A stretch of 42,966 bases of DNA, from positions 1-42,966 of the forward strand of contig MPUH01000619.1 of NCBI GenBank assembly GCA_001970955.1, read 5' to 3'. A model generated the notes under the pieces. The model saw only the letters and a program-made list of their open reading frames with translations. It was not told the origin of the DNA and did no database searches. Below, piece by piece: positions 19,338 through 30,700 of this stretch; the stretch's first letter is position 1; every line of letters starts with the position of its first letter. The translations under genes and the position numbers were made by a program. This stretch comes from Stentor coeruleus. Taxonomy: Eukaryota > Ciliophora > Heterotrichea > Heterotrichida > Stentoridae.

Positions 19338-22300
19338 TTAAAATTGCTTCGGACTAAGGAAATATGATTTGATCGCCCTATGTGTCGAGTTATCTTTCAC
19401 AATTTTATTGAATGTATAGTTAAAGCACCCTGAAAACTTTTTTTCAAGTACTGACTTTGTGATTTCTGATACATTTATTTTCCCTGCTTCCCCTGAACTT
19501 TCCATTTTATTAGCTGTAATCACATCAGATCCATAAATATCATATCTGACAATATTAGTCCCAATAACCCCACCAACAACATCTCCTGTATGAACCCCAA
19601 TCCTCATATTCAATTGACTTCCTCTTAATTGATTAACTTCTTCAATAACTTTAATCATACTAAGTCCCATATTAATAACATTCAAACATTCAAGACATGG
19701 GTCTCTTTTATGAACATCCATTAATCCTATAACAACATAACAATCTCCAATTGTATGAACTTTATATACTTTATGATTCACACAAATCTTATCAAATCTA
19801 GTAAAAAGTTCACTCAACATCCCAACCACTTGATCTGGGGTTTTATCTGAACTCCAAAAAGTAAACCCAACAATATCAGCATATAATAACGTAACATTAC
19901 TAAATTTGTCAGTAACAGATTTACCTTTTTTCATATTTTCTAACACATGTGGTGGCATCATTTGTGTCAATAAATTTTCTGTCCTTTCAATCTCTTTCTC
20001 AGCTACTTTTTTCAGATTAAAATATCCTCTCAATTGAATTTCTCTCTTAAAAGCAGCAGCAATGTTAATAACCATAAATCCAAGTACTAAAGATCCATTA
20101 GCAATATAAACAGTATCTTGAGTTAGTAAAGCACCCAGTAAAACCCATGAAAGTAGTATTGAAAGACTATAAAAAATAAGTTTGCCAGGAGTAAAACCAC
20201 TTGTATGATCTAAAATCAAAGCAACATACATAATTTCTAGAGCTGGGAAATCGCTAATAAAATCAGTATACAATATATAAAGTATAGCTTGTATGGCCAT
20301 TGAGCATATACATAAAAAGAAAAAGAAAGGGTAAAAAATTGTCAAGTAGATTTTTTTGTACATGATTAAAGTAAACCATAAAAGAGAGACTGTGATTAAA
20401 TGGTTGATAACTAAAGGAAGTGAGATTTCTCCAATAACATATTGGATTATAACCAATACTAACAAAGCTAAATAGCTCACAGAAGCAACAAGTAAACCTA
20501 TAGCCATCATGTCTTTATTATTGTTCAAAGTGTTTTTTCTATACTCTTTAGCTTTAGAGCTTTCGTTAACTGTAACATCAAAAAGCTTGTATTTTTCAAC
20601 GCCTTCAGACTTTTCGATATCTGCATATTCATCTTGTCCAAAAGATCCTAACAAACTTTTTCTAGTCCTTTTAACGCTTTCTCCACGGTCAATAGTTTGA
20701 ACTGAACTTATATGTGGAGGTATAGAAGACAAGTGCGAAATATCAAGCCAAGCCTCTTCAGCATTAGATTTACTACCTTCATTGACAATATACGTATGCA
20801 TTTTACCTTTGCCTTTAGCTTCAACCACATTAGATGTAAAATAAAGACCTTTATGGTCTGAAAGCATATCATAAGTTGACTTAGACAATTGGATTTTGTT
20901 ATAAAATTCTAAAGTTGAACACATACGACTTGCTGTATTAACCGTATCACCTACTAATGAAAACTGTGGCTTGTGATACCCTACAACTCCTGCCATTACT
21001 GGGCCACTATTAAGCCCAATTTTTACTTGTAAAAATTTTCTATTTTTTAGTTTGAATTTAGATACCTCTTGAATCATATTCATAGCTAATGATAAAGCTC
21101 GTTGAGCATGGGAAACTGTTGTTATTTCAGAATCCATCTCAGCCTCACTATCCCTTAGCCCAGCACAAGCCATATAAGTTTTACCAACAGTTTCAATTTT
21201 TGTCACTCCGTTACTCGAACAAATACTATCAAATTTCTGAAAAACACTATCGAGAAAACCTGTGAGTTCTTGTGGTGTATAATCTGATATTATGCTTTCA
21301 AAGTCTACTATATCACAAAATAAAACTGTTACAGTCCCTTGATCCTCTGCTATATATCTAACTCCATTTTTAACTCTTTTCTTGACAAATGAAGGTAGTA
21401 TAAAACTCAAGATCCTTTGGGTTTTCTCAATACCTAACTCTTTGATTTTTATGAGCTTGTATTCTAAACGGTTGTTTTTTTCTAGATTATGCCCGACAAC
21501 TGCACTTGTTAAAAATATAGCCAAGTTTAAGATTATAAAACTTAATACATGCATAATATCAGAACTTGATAGGTTTGTTGTATTCGAATAAGTGTATACT
21601 AAGGAGATTATAAAAAGAACTTGGCTTAGCATATTAAGTAAAGTGATTTTGAGCCAATTTACATTGAAAAGAATATAAGTTATTGATGGAATAACTCCTG
21701 TTGATAAAGCCCCAATACGAAGAAACACGATCTCAGTTCCGAATTTTACAAAGAGGCTAATACTGATCACTAGCATTATATAAAATATGTAATGTCTAAT
21801 AAAGTGTTTAGTAGCTGAGATTGCCATTATGACTGTAAACCCAACACACAATAAAACTCTTGTTATTATATATACTAAAGTTGTCTCAAGAAGAAGAATT
21901 TCTAATATTGTCCAGCATATTAATAAAAACCACAGTATCACTATAGTCAATTTCAAAATATTTATATTCTGAGATATGAAAATCTGCTGGTATACCCTTT
22001 CTATGTATTCTGAACAGAACTTTAATGAGTATTTGTGAAAGTCATAAACATCTTTATTGATTTTTTCCTTGGTGTTATCTTTGGATTTGTAAATCTGATT
22101 GAGATTATGTGAGTAGTTATCAAGACGGTTGAGCATTTTCATTTTAGGTAGTAAAGTTTTAGAGACCCTAAAGACCAAAAAATTAGTCACAACGACTAGA
22201 AAAGGTAAAGTTCCTATAACTAAAAGCAAGTAACTTGACCTTAGAATCTCAGCACCTACTTGAAATAGTTCTAATGATCTACTGATTGATAAAGTGAATA

Positions 22301-25300
22301 TATGAATAAATAAAAACACTATAGAAAGCAAATGGGATATAGCATAAGCCATAGAATGTCGTACAGTCTTAAGCCAAATTTCACATAAAACAGTAATTAC
22401 AAGTATAATATACAATGAACATCCGAGGATTTCAAAGTTTTCGGTATATCCAAAAATGCTGACAATTCTTAAATTAGAAAAATTCATCTGGAATAAAATG
22501 AGCATCAACCCTTGAACTATCGCTAATAAAGAATATTCAATAATTTTTCTTGAATTAAACATAAAATTGCTCAGTCCAAACGAGTACTTTTTAATTTTCA
22601 TATCGATTTCATAAGGATGGTAGTCTAGAACCCCCAAAAGTATCAGTGGTAAAGTTGTATTAAACAAATTAAACCCAACAAGCAAAGAGTCTACAAATAT
22701 CGATGTGGCTGAGAAGTCGCAAAGACAAAAATAACAGAAAATGACTACAGTTATCATAAAATTCTTATACAAGAAAAGTAGTATTGTTGTTGAAAGCCTA
22801 TAATGATTCCAATGGCCAATATCTAATAACAATCTTTTCAGCTGTGAAAATTTGCTAATCGTCACTTCACAATAGTTTTTAGCTTGGCTATCATCTCTAC
22901 TAATATTCACTGATACATCTGCTGCTTGCATCATAGGAATATCTCCATCTCCATCCCCAATAGCTAAAGTCAAAGGATTAAAAGCTAAATTTTCCTTCAA
23001 CAACCTTGTAACTTCAGCTTTGTCATGAGGCAAAAGACTATGAAAAGCTACAGATTCTGCACATATAAGTAAACATACTAAGAGTTTATGAGTTTCAGAA
23101 TATCCTAAAGCTGTTCTCATAGATACAGAGTCTATAGATATTGAATAATTTAAATCTTCAGGGTTAAAATGTCTTTTCAGCATTTCATAAATTTCATTAT
23201 CATGGCTGGTCATTTTAGCAAAAATCGGATGGTTGGACAATGCTTCTTCGCTTGCATTTAATTGAGAATTATGTTCAGCACTAATATTGTTATAGTCACG
23301 GAAGTTATCATCAGTGCGGACAATTGTTGATTTGCGTGTTAAATATCTGATAACTCTAGAAATACTTTCATCATCTTCATGGAAAATCAGGTGGTCCAAG
23401 GCCCGTTTGAGCATTTTGACACATTTTGCTTGGGTTTTGATTTTATTGATACGGAAAACATTGGCATCATTTGAAAATAGTTTAGATTTATAAGCTGCTA
23501 ATAGAGTATTGCTCTCACTATCGCCACTAAGTAGCCAGATTTTTACCCCAGCATCTTTAAGTACAGTTATACAATCTTGAGTCTGCTGAAGGACTACTTC
23601 TTCTATACCAGTAGCTCCTAAAACTATCATATCATTTTCTAGTGATGGGAAAAGCTCTGCAACTCTGGCTTCACAATTTATAGGGAAACTTCTCGCACTT
23701 TCTAGTTTGAGTTCAAAGTCAGCAAGTTCATCTGCTTCTAGTTCACGATATGCAAAGACCATAGTCCGCAAACCTTGCTTTGACATATGATTTAATGTGT
23801 CTCCTAAGAGAATTCGGTCATCTGAAGAAACTTTTAAACAATCTTCGATGATGTCTAGACCTGCTTTTATATAATAAAGCCCTCGGGATTTCTCGTCTTT
23901 GATCACAGTTCGGGAAATTTTATTGTCTTTTGAAAAACTTTGCTGTGCCAAGACGTCAAAAACCTGGATTTCTTGGTCCCATTCAATCCGACAGCTACTT
24001 TGGGTCCTTGAGATTAACTTGATTCCTATTTCTTCAGCTGCTTCAATAAGGGCGATTTCATCAGGAGATGTACCTCTGAACTTACCGTTTATTGGGAAAA
24101 CACTATTGCAAACCATCATGCCATTAATGAAGTTTCTTGTTGTCACAGTATCTTTAGACTTACGGATGGCTGATTGTAAGGTCGAATATGTACTTTGTCC
24201 ATTTTCTGCCTGCTTTTCTTCGATTAGTGAATTTTCTTCGTTTTGAGTCATTAAATGCTCTAATGGAGAATCTCTTTCATATACATAAAAATCAATCATA
24301 CAAGAATGAAGCCTAAGTTTATTTTCTGTTATAGTTCCTGTTTTATCTGCAAGAATATACTCCACTTGTCCCATATTCTCATTAATATCACTAGTATTAA
24401 AAACAATCTCTCTCTTATAACAATGATGAATCCAGGCAACCTGCAGAGCTCTAACAATATCCATCGTAACAAACAAAGAAATTGGGATAATATTATTATA
24501 CAACACAGTGTAAACAATGAAATTTTCAAAAAAACCTTTAGAATTATAATCTGACATATAAATTGATGCTAAAATTGAAAAAAGAACTATAACAAGCAGA
24601 ACAATCAATATGTAAAGAACCCAAATATTGACTGTTTTTTCCATACGCGAGATTTTTTTCTTAGGTGTTTTGATGTTTAAATAGATTTTTGTTTCTAAGC
24701 CTGTGTATAGGACTAAAGCTATTATCCAGTCACATCCACGGAAGATGCTACCTCTGTAAAGCATATTGTCTGATGAGATATCTATGGTTTTTGGGTACTT
24801 ATCTATGTTCATTTTCCCATTGAATCTGTTATAGTTACTATTTGGTTGCTCAAATTTAACTCTGCCAATGAGTTTTTTCATTGAGAGCTCGATTTCTGAT
24901 TCATTGCAGATCATTTGCAGTTCGTTTGGGATTTTTTTTTGGGTGAGATTGCTTTCTCCAGTTGTTTGGGAATTATCAACATAAATACAATTATCACTAG
25001 ACCCCGTCAATACCATTATTACATCAGCAGGGACTTTTTCACCTTCTCTAATCTTTAAAAAATGTCCTACAATGATATCTTTGCATTTAATTTCTCCAAA
25101 CTCAATCCCATTCCAATACTTATACACAGCATTATTAGAAATGCTATCTTTTTTCAAGTGATTATAAGTATTATGTGCATCTTTCAAAAGTGTTATACTC
25201 AACAGTATACAAAGAGGTAGGACGGTACTCCAAGAACTGGCAGGATTCAGATCTAAAGGGACAAGCTGAAAAATCGATACAATCAAGAACCAAATATTAG

Positions 25301-25457
25301 CTGTCCTTTGAAATTGTTCAAAAAGGTTTTTCGGTATCAAAGTTATCCATGTATATCTTGAACTATTGACTCTATTTGTAACATATGGAGAAGTGTCTAC
25401 TGGATCAATGCCTTCTATGAATACTTCTCGCCAATTGGTTTCATCTTGTTTATCCAT
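19338..25457 (-). CDS. P4-ATPase/guanylyl cyclase fusion (alveolate type)
   Basis: This intronless gene encodes 2039 residues. Residues 1 to about 1150 are a P4-type (flippase-like) ATPase: actuator motif TTGESNLT near 166, the P4 hallmark PISL near 325, phosphoacceptor Asp371 in DKTGTITENK, SGDSES in place of TGD-K, hinge GDGDGDIPMM near 835, and a TM cluster to about 1130. A second membrane region (about 1160-1340) precedes class III cyclase domain 1 (about 1370-1560): metal Asp1382 (FCDIVDFE), guanine-type Glu1422, Lys1426 where the second metal Asp would be, Ser1500, and catalytic Asn1507/Arg1511 (VNTASR). A third membrane region (about 1640-1800) precedes domain 2 (about 1840-2030): both metal Asp, 1861 (YADIVGF) and 1905 (IGDCY), but Ile and Lys replace Asn and Arg. 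The two domains thus complement each other as C2-like then C1-like. This order and fusion are known for ciliate and apicomplexan cGMP-producing enzymes, so the product is most likely cGMP. Confidence 0.93.
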   Translation of the reverse strand: MDKQDETNWREVFIEGIDPVDTSPYVTNRVNSSRYTWITLIPKNLFEQFQRTANIWFLIVSIFQLVPLDLNPASSWSTVLPLCILLSITLLKDAHNTYNHLKKDSISNNAVYKYWNGIEFGEIKCKDIIVGHFLKIREGEKVPADVIMVLTGSSDNCIYVDNSQTTGESNLTQKKIPNELQMICNESEIELSMKKLIGRVKFEQPNSNYNRFNGKMNIDKYPKTIDISSDNMLYRGSIFRGCDWIIALVLYTGLETKIYLNIKTPKKKISRMEKTVNIWVLYILIVLLVIVLFSILASIYMSDYNSKGFFENFIVYTVLYNNIIPISLFVTMDIVRALQVAWIHHCYKREIVFNTSDINENMGQVEYILADKTGTITENKLRLHSCMIDFYVYERDSPLEHLMTQNEENSLIEEKQAENGQSTYSTLQSAIRKSKDTVTTRNFINGMMVCNSVFPINGKFRGTSPDEIALIEAAEEIGIKLISRTQSSCRIEWDQEIQVFDVLAQQSFSKDNKISRTVIKDEKSRGLYYIKAGLDIIEDCLKVSSDDRILLGDTLNHMSKQGLRTMVFAYRELEADELADFELKLESARSFPINCEARVAELFPSLENDMIVLGATGIEEVVLQQTQDCITVLKDAGVKIWLLSGDSESNTLLAAYKSKLFSNDANVFRINKIKTQAKCVKMLKRALDHLIFHEDDESISRVIRYLTRKSTIVRTDDNFRDYNNISAEHNSQLNASEEALSNHPIFAKMTSHDNEIYEMLKRHFNPEDLNYSISIDSVSMRTALGYSETHKLLVCLLICAESVAFHSLLPHDKAEVTRLLKENLAFNPLTLAIGDGDGDIPMMQAADVSVNISRDDSQAKNYCEVTISKFSQLKRLLLDIGHWNHYRLSTTILLFLYKNFMITVVIFCYFCLCDFSATSIFVDSLLVGFNLFNTTLPLILLGVLDYHPYEIDMKIKKYSFGLSNFMFNSRKIIEYSLLAIVQGLMLILFQMNFSNLRIVSIFGYTENFEILGCSLYIILVITVLCEIWLKTVRHSMAYAISHLLSIVFLFIHIFTLSISRSLELFQVGAEILRSSYLLLVIGTLPFLVVVTNFLVFRVSKTLLPKMKMLNRLDNYSHNLNQIYKSKDNTKEKINKDVYDFHKYSLKFCSEYIERVYQQIFISQNINILKLTIVILWFLLICWTILEILLLETTLVYIITRVLLCVGFTVIMAISATKHFIRHYIFYIMLVISISLFVKFGTEIVFLRIGALSTGVIPSITYILFNVNWLKITLLNMLSQVLFIISLVYTYSNTTNLSSSDIMHVLSFIILNLAIFLTSAVVGHNLEKNNRLEYKLIKIKELGIEKTQRILSFILPSFVKKRVKNGVRYIAEDQGTVTVLFCDIVDFESIISDYTPQELTGFLDSVFQKFDSICSSNGVTKIETVGKTYMACAGLRDSEAEMDSEITTVSHAQRALSLAMNMIQEVSKFKLKNRKFLQVKIGLNSGPVMAGVVGYHKPQFSLVGDTVNTASRMCSTLEFYNKIQLSKSTYDMLSDHKGLYFTSNVVEAKGKGKMHTYIVNEGSKSNAEEAWLDISHLSSIPPHISSVQTIDRGESVKRTRKSLLGSFGQDEYADIEKSEGVEKYKLFDVTVNESSKAKEYRKNTLNNNKDMMAIGLLVASVSYLALLVLVIIQYVIGEISLPLVINHLITVSLLWFTLIMYKKIYLTIFYPFFFFLCICSMAIQAILYILYTDFISDFPALEIMYVALILDHTSGFTPGKLIFYSLSILLSWVLLGALLTQDTVYIANGSLVLGFMVINIAAAFKREIQLRGYFNLKKVAEKEIERTENLLTQMMPPHVLENMKKGKSVTDKFSNVTLLYADIVGFTFWSSDKTPDQVVGMLSELFTRFDKICVNHKVYKVHTIGDCYVVIGLMDVHKRDPCLECLNVINMGLSMIKVIEEVNQLRGSQLNMRIGVHTGDVVGGVIGTNIVRYDIYGSDVITANKMESSGEAGKINVSEITKSVLEKKFSGCFNYTFNKIVKDNSTHRAIKSYFLSPKQF

Positions 25458-25926
25458 TTATATATTTTTATGGACTAACTTGATAATAAGCTTTAGTAAT
25501 GGATGAAAAGTTTGAAGAGCAAAGGCAAAATCAGCGTTATTATAGATGGTATTTTTAAGTTTTTGTAAATATTGTGAGGAAAAGATATGCTTTGGTTTGG
25601 TTTCTGGAAGAAACTACCCTGTGAGGAAGATTTGGTTAGAAAAAAATTATGGGTTTTGGTTATGAGAATTTAAGATTTTGTAAGAAAATTGTATTCATAT
25701 GATAATTTTTTTAGTTAAAATTGTGGTTTTTTTCAAGGATTACTGAATTTTATTTTACCTGCTTTGAATTTGCAGTTTAGTATTTAACAACAGATTTTTA
25801 CCGTGCACTAATTCGCAGGTTGATTTTTGGCAGAGTGTTGCTTATTAATGAATAAAAAATTGTTAATTAATTGTGTAGAGTTTATAATAAATATTTTTGT
25901 ATTAGAGGTTTTGTTAACCTGAACTC

Positions 25927-25993
25927 AAATACAGTTAGCACATATCTGTAATCACCTTAACTATAGTCACACTTCTATATCGTCATGTAAAAA
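25927..25993. repeat. 67-bp direct repeat, copy 1
   Basis: The sequence begins AAATACAGTTAGCACATATC and ends ATCGTCATGTAAAAA. It is identical to copy 2, starting 130 bp downstream. Composition is more even than the flanking AT-rich DNA. It includes an imperfect palindromic start (ACAG...CTGT). It is not a tRNA, 5S rRNA or common snRNA that I can recognise. An undetermined base follows directly at 25994. Confidence 0.95.
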
Positions 25994-26056
25994 NAATAAT
26001 TTTTTATTATAAATTGAAATAAGCAATATATAAAAATTATGCGATATTTTATATAT

Positions 26057-26123
26057 AAATACAGTTAGCACATATCTGTAATCACCTTAACTATAGTCAC
26101 ACTTCTATATCGTCATGTAAAAA
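26057..26123. repeat. 67-bp direct repeat, copy 2
   Basis: Identical to copy 1 over 67 bp; similarity stops sharply on both sides (the base before the repeat is C in copy 1 and T here). The 63 bp between the copies are plain AT-rich sequence and are not themselves repeated. Confidence 0.95.
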
Positions 26124-27308
26124 ATATTTAAATATAAGAATGAAATAAAATAGTTACTATTACTTTGATATACTTATTTGGTATTTTTCCAGTGATTTTC
26201 TTATTACTTATGCTATAATTTTATAACTTTTGCCTAATTTTTTTATTTATAGATAAGAGAATTAATTTCTTTGACTGACAAAAAGAAATTATTAGACTTA
26301 TTAAACTGAGAAGAAAGCTCAAGTAAATATATCAAAAATTTATAAATATGATCAATCAGTAAAATTTTGATAAATAAAGATTTGTAGAGTTAATAATATT
26401 AGAAGTCAGAATCTCTAAAAATTATGAAGGTACCTCATTTAAAAATATAGAAAAAACTTTATTTCTTTGACTATCTTCAGAAAGAAAAATGAAAATAATC
26501 ATTAACTGGGGATAAGAATAGATAATATTAATAAAATTTGTGCTATAAAGAACTGATGACCGAAGAAATTATAATAAAAAGAATTACAGATAAAAAATCT
26601 CATCATGAATTTGAATTTTTTTAATCTGACAATAATCAAAAAAGTAAATGGTTGAAAAATATAAGAATTTGAAAGTTTGAATGCTATAAAATTACTCAAA
26701 AACAATAACATATTTTTCTTTTCAGAATTATTCCTATTAAAAAATTTAAAAGAAAAGCTCATTATTGATTTAAAAATCACTAAAACAATAGACTAAGAAT
26801 TTTTTTTTAATAGATAATTTTTATTATAGCTTAAATAAATTTATTACTATTAATAATAACTTAAAATTATTAAGCAAGAAGGTAGTATATTACTACTAAA
26901 ACTCAAATTAAAAGTCTTGGGAAAAAAAAAATAGTTTTCTTAAGAAGATGTAGTAGCCTTGGTAATTTCGAAGAAAAAAAAGTGATAGTTATGTCTAATT
27001 GTTCAGAATATAAAATAATCTATTGCAGTAGAATAGTTAAGGGAGGAAAAAAGGTTAAATTAATTAACTATGATAATTTGTGATTATAGAAAAGTATAGA
27101 TAGATTTAATAAATTTAACCAGAGGATTTTATATTATGCTTATCCTCACATCTTTAAGAAATAGTGGAAACCCATTCTTGATTATTTATTCAGTTGCACT
27201 CAATATTTTTTTTGTGTTATTCAATAAGTTCAGAGAAGGGAATTGATTAATGCAAATAAATTAGAAAATTAAACTAAAATAATAAATAACTTAGTTAAAT
27301 GGAGGACA

Positions 27309-27497
27309 AAGCCAAAGATAATTCCAATGGAGATTGACTTGAAGTGCAGTAATAATGAAGAAAGAGAGTAGGAAGAGCTATAAATTGTGCTTGGAAAAGG
27401 ATTTGAGATTACGCTATTTTTAAAAAATTCTACATACGATATATGGATGCATAAGCTATTCTTTAAAATCATGAAAATAATTATTAGAGTAAGTTAG
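27309..27497 (+). pseudogene. Possible decayed PH-domain fragment
   Basis: A single plus-strand frame of about 60 codons is interrupted by only two stops (TAG, TAA). It reads KPKIIPMEIDLKCSNNEE, then IVLGKGFEITLFLKNSTYDI followed by WMHKLFFK. Beta-strand alternation followed by a helix with a Trp resembles the C-terminal half of a PH domain. No start codon or flanking exons are evident. Chance is a real alternative. Confidence 0.25.
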
Positions 27498-27741
27498 AAA
27501 GTGATAGGATTAAATACAGTTTACATTTATTATTTAAATAATTTTCATAACTCATTCTATAAAAAAATGCCACATGTGGCCAAAATACATAATTAAGCTT
27601 GAAAAAATCCAAAATTTATAGCATTATCAAATGCATCATGGAAAAGATCTCCCTCTCGAACTATATTAACAAGGGCTGGACAATAGTCAAGCGATAATTC
27701 CTAACTAATACTAATACTAATAACTAAACTATATTAAAACC

Positions 27742-30700
27742 CTAGACTTCATTAAAAGCATCAACCTCAGTTCCAATAACTTTATAAGAATTCAATAGCA
27801 AAGTTAATTCACCTTCCCTCTGATCTTCACCTATTCCTCTTAAACTAATTTGCACTGTCCCTTGACTCGAATTCTTAGCATAGTTTTCAAACTGGACAAA
27901 CAAGTCATTCAACAAACTTTTCTTATGACTTGACTTAAAAGATTCAAGATCAGCATCTTGTCCAAACTCTTTTTTAATATTCATATTAATCACAATGATA
28001 TGATTTTCAATAATTGGATTGTTTTCCATATACCTTTTTGGGATTTCAATGCCATGAAAATCTTTGCGTCTTATAATATAAATGCTTATATTAGAGACAA
28101 TCAGTACACGGATTTTCTTTTTATATGTAATTTCTAACAAGCATAGTATTTTTTCATATGTAACAGCACGTTTAGCTTTTGCTAATAAAAATTGTCCATA
28201 ACTACTTGTTTCATCATATGGTCTTAGAATCCTATCACTGTTAAAACTCCTAGGGTATCTTGACCTTTCTGTATATCGAACATTATGCTTCTTTTTAGCA
28301 ATATTCCCAATTCCTGAAAATGCATCACTTACAGTGCCAACAATACTTGCCGTTGGTTTTGCCACAGTGCCTATGATCCCTTTACCTATACCTTTAAGTA
28401 AGCCTGGAAATCCACCTTGTTTAATACCTTCAATTGGAGCAGTGACTAATCCAGTGATTCCTTGGACAAAACCATATGAAAGTTGCTTAAACCCTATTTT
28501 CAGTTTATCACCAAAGTTATCAGCACGACGGTTTTTAAGAACTCGCATTTTCGTTTGAAACTTTGAATCTAAAGTTAAAGCTGTCAAAAAACGACCTATT
28601 CCTCCTGTTAATGTCCCTACACTTTTGAATAAACCATGAACTGTATGTCTGACTAAACCTACACTACCATGCAATAAAGACTCTCCAAACTTATTTGGTG
28701 ATTCAATAAGAGCTACGGCCGGATCATAAAACATCTCTTTGACTCCAGCTTTTAAAGAGTTTATCAAGGCAAAAGGATTCCCTAACAATTCAACTGAGCC
28801 AACTATTTTATAAAGTTCCCTAATCCCTTGTGATTTATAATGGTTTATCATTGAGCTTATAAACTGTGACCGTGGCTGAAGAAGATTTGATATTTTGTAA
28901 CCTGCCAATTTTAACTCTGTAGATTCAATTGATGTCAAAGCTAGTCCTAAATCAGCTAAAATCTGAATGAAATTGGTTTTTTTATTACGAGTTGTATCGA
29001 CGTTATCTTTATCTAATGTAACACAGAATTCTAAAGGTCCAAGGAGAAGTTTATGTATATAAATTCGCTTTTCTATAGTATAGTCTTTTTGTTCTGATAT
29101 AAGAGGTACTTGGATTAATTGGAGCATTAAGAAAGTACTAAAATCAGTTGAGAATTTCTGAAGTTCATTTTGTAAGATAGGATGAGTTGGAGCTTCAAAG
29201 CTACTGGTTTCATTAGCGTCAGTAGTGATCTGGAAAGCTTTTTGAATAAAAGTAAAGTATTCTATCATATTTGAAATGATAGATTCATCAATTTTCAGCT
29301 CTAATGGTGCGATCATGAATCTAAGCCAGTTAATATTGTCTAATTCAGGGAGTCTTTCAGCAACGATATCAAAAATTATAGTTTTCTCTTGAAGGATATT
29401 AGACTTACTGTTAAAATAAGGATTTAAAATAACAGGAATATGAGAATTAGCTTGTTGATTATCTATTTTCAAGTCAGTTACTGAAAAATGTAGCCCTATA
29501 TTTTTGTTTTCAAATTTCTGGAATGTAACTTCTAAGCCATGAAGGTATAAATATATACGTTCTTGAGGAGTTTGATCTACAAGACTAAACCCAATATCTG
29601 TAATCTCAACATGAAAATGAAACAACGGATGGACACTTTCATTATCGATAATTGCCTCGCCTTCCTTTTTAGCCATTTTACATTTTGAATGATGTTTTTC
29701 ACTTTTCAATGCGTCTTCGTTTTCAAATTTCATCACATGAGTCACCCCTTTTAATTCAACACTTACATTTACATACAATTGTGTACTAAACCCTGTATGC
29801 TTTATATTCTGATCTATAGCCTCATACCATTCTAATGCATCTTCCTCATTATTCCCTGTAAATATTATTGATTTTGTACAGGTCCTTAGTTCAAAACTCT
29901 TATCACTTATATAAATAACCTTAGTACAATGAAAATCTAATGATATCGGATTTTTTAAATCTTGGATAATCAGCCATTTTTCAGCCAGAGTGACAACAAG
30001 TAATTTTGGTTTGACCCATTTTTTCATTTTAAGCGAAATCTTACTTTCTTTCCTTTTTTTCTTCATAACAGTCTCAATCCACTTTTCTTCATCAATTTTT
30101 ATTGGCGAGTACTTGGCGAAGTTGTCAAAGTCGATATTTTTTGATGCATTTCCTATATTTACACAAAGGACATGTGGAGAATTTTCCTCATCCCAAGCAT
30201 ATTTGTCTGTGACTGGCTGGTTATTGAACATTGGTTTTAATATTCTTTTTTTAGGTTGCATTGATGATTTAGTTGAGAGGACTTGATTATATGTAATTTC
30301 ATGGTCTGTATAGTTTTCAAGTCTATAAGGGATTCGATGATTAGACTCACTGAACTGAATTATAATCATAGGATCTGATGAAATAACTGATACTTGTAAA
30401 AACTGATCTTCATCTTGACTACCATCTATATGGTCAATAGGTAATCTTATTATAAATTCCCCTAATTCATTAACACTAAAAGCTCCTGACCACCTTTTTG
30501 TTGTTTCTCGACCTTCTCCTAATCCTGCAGCTACAGATAAAGCTTTTGCTGATTTTGACATATACCAGTATATAGGTTTTTCAGAGTTCGGCTTCAAACT
30601 CCACCATGCTTTTCTTTTATCTACATCAATTTGTTTAACTAGAAGTTCACGTTTGAAGTTATTTTTTAGTATATACAAAGGTCGAAATGTTATTATATTT

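Larger units (their letters stand above)
25458..27741. other. Gene-poor region with 67-bp repeat pair and one N
   Basis: It separates the start of the cyclase gene from the stop of the VPS13 gene. It contains a perfect 67-bp direct repeat (25927-25993 and 26057-26123), a single ambiguous base at 25994, and a possible decayed PH-domain fragment at 27309-27497 (plus). Minus-strand open stretches at 26502-26780 and 27269-27472 are compositionally random. No intact gene is supported. Confidence 0.6.

Noticed and set aside
25927..26123. The 67-bp repeats as a CRISPR array or tRNA pair
   Set aside because: There are only two copies, with an AT-rich spacer, in a eukaryotic context; no cloverleaf or TPsiC-like GTTCRA motif is visible.
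26502..27472. Minus-strand ORFs of 92 and 67 codons
   Set aside because: Phe/Ile/Ser/Leu-rich low-complexity translations typical of AT-rich non-coding DNA, with no domain.
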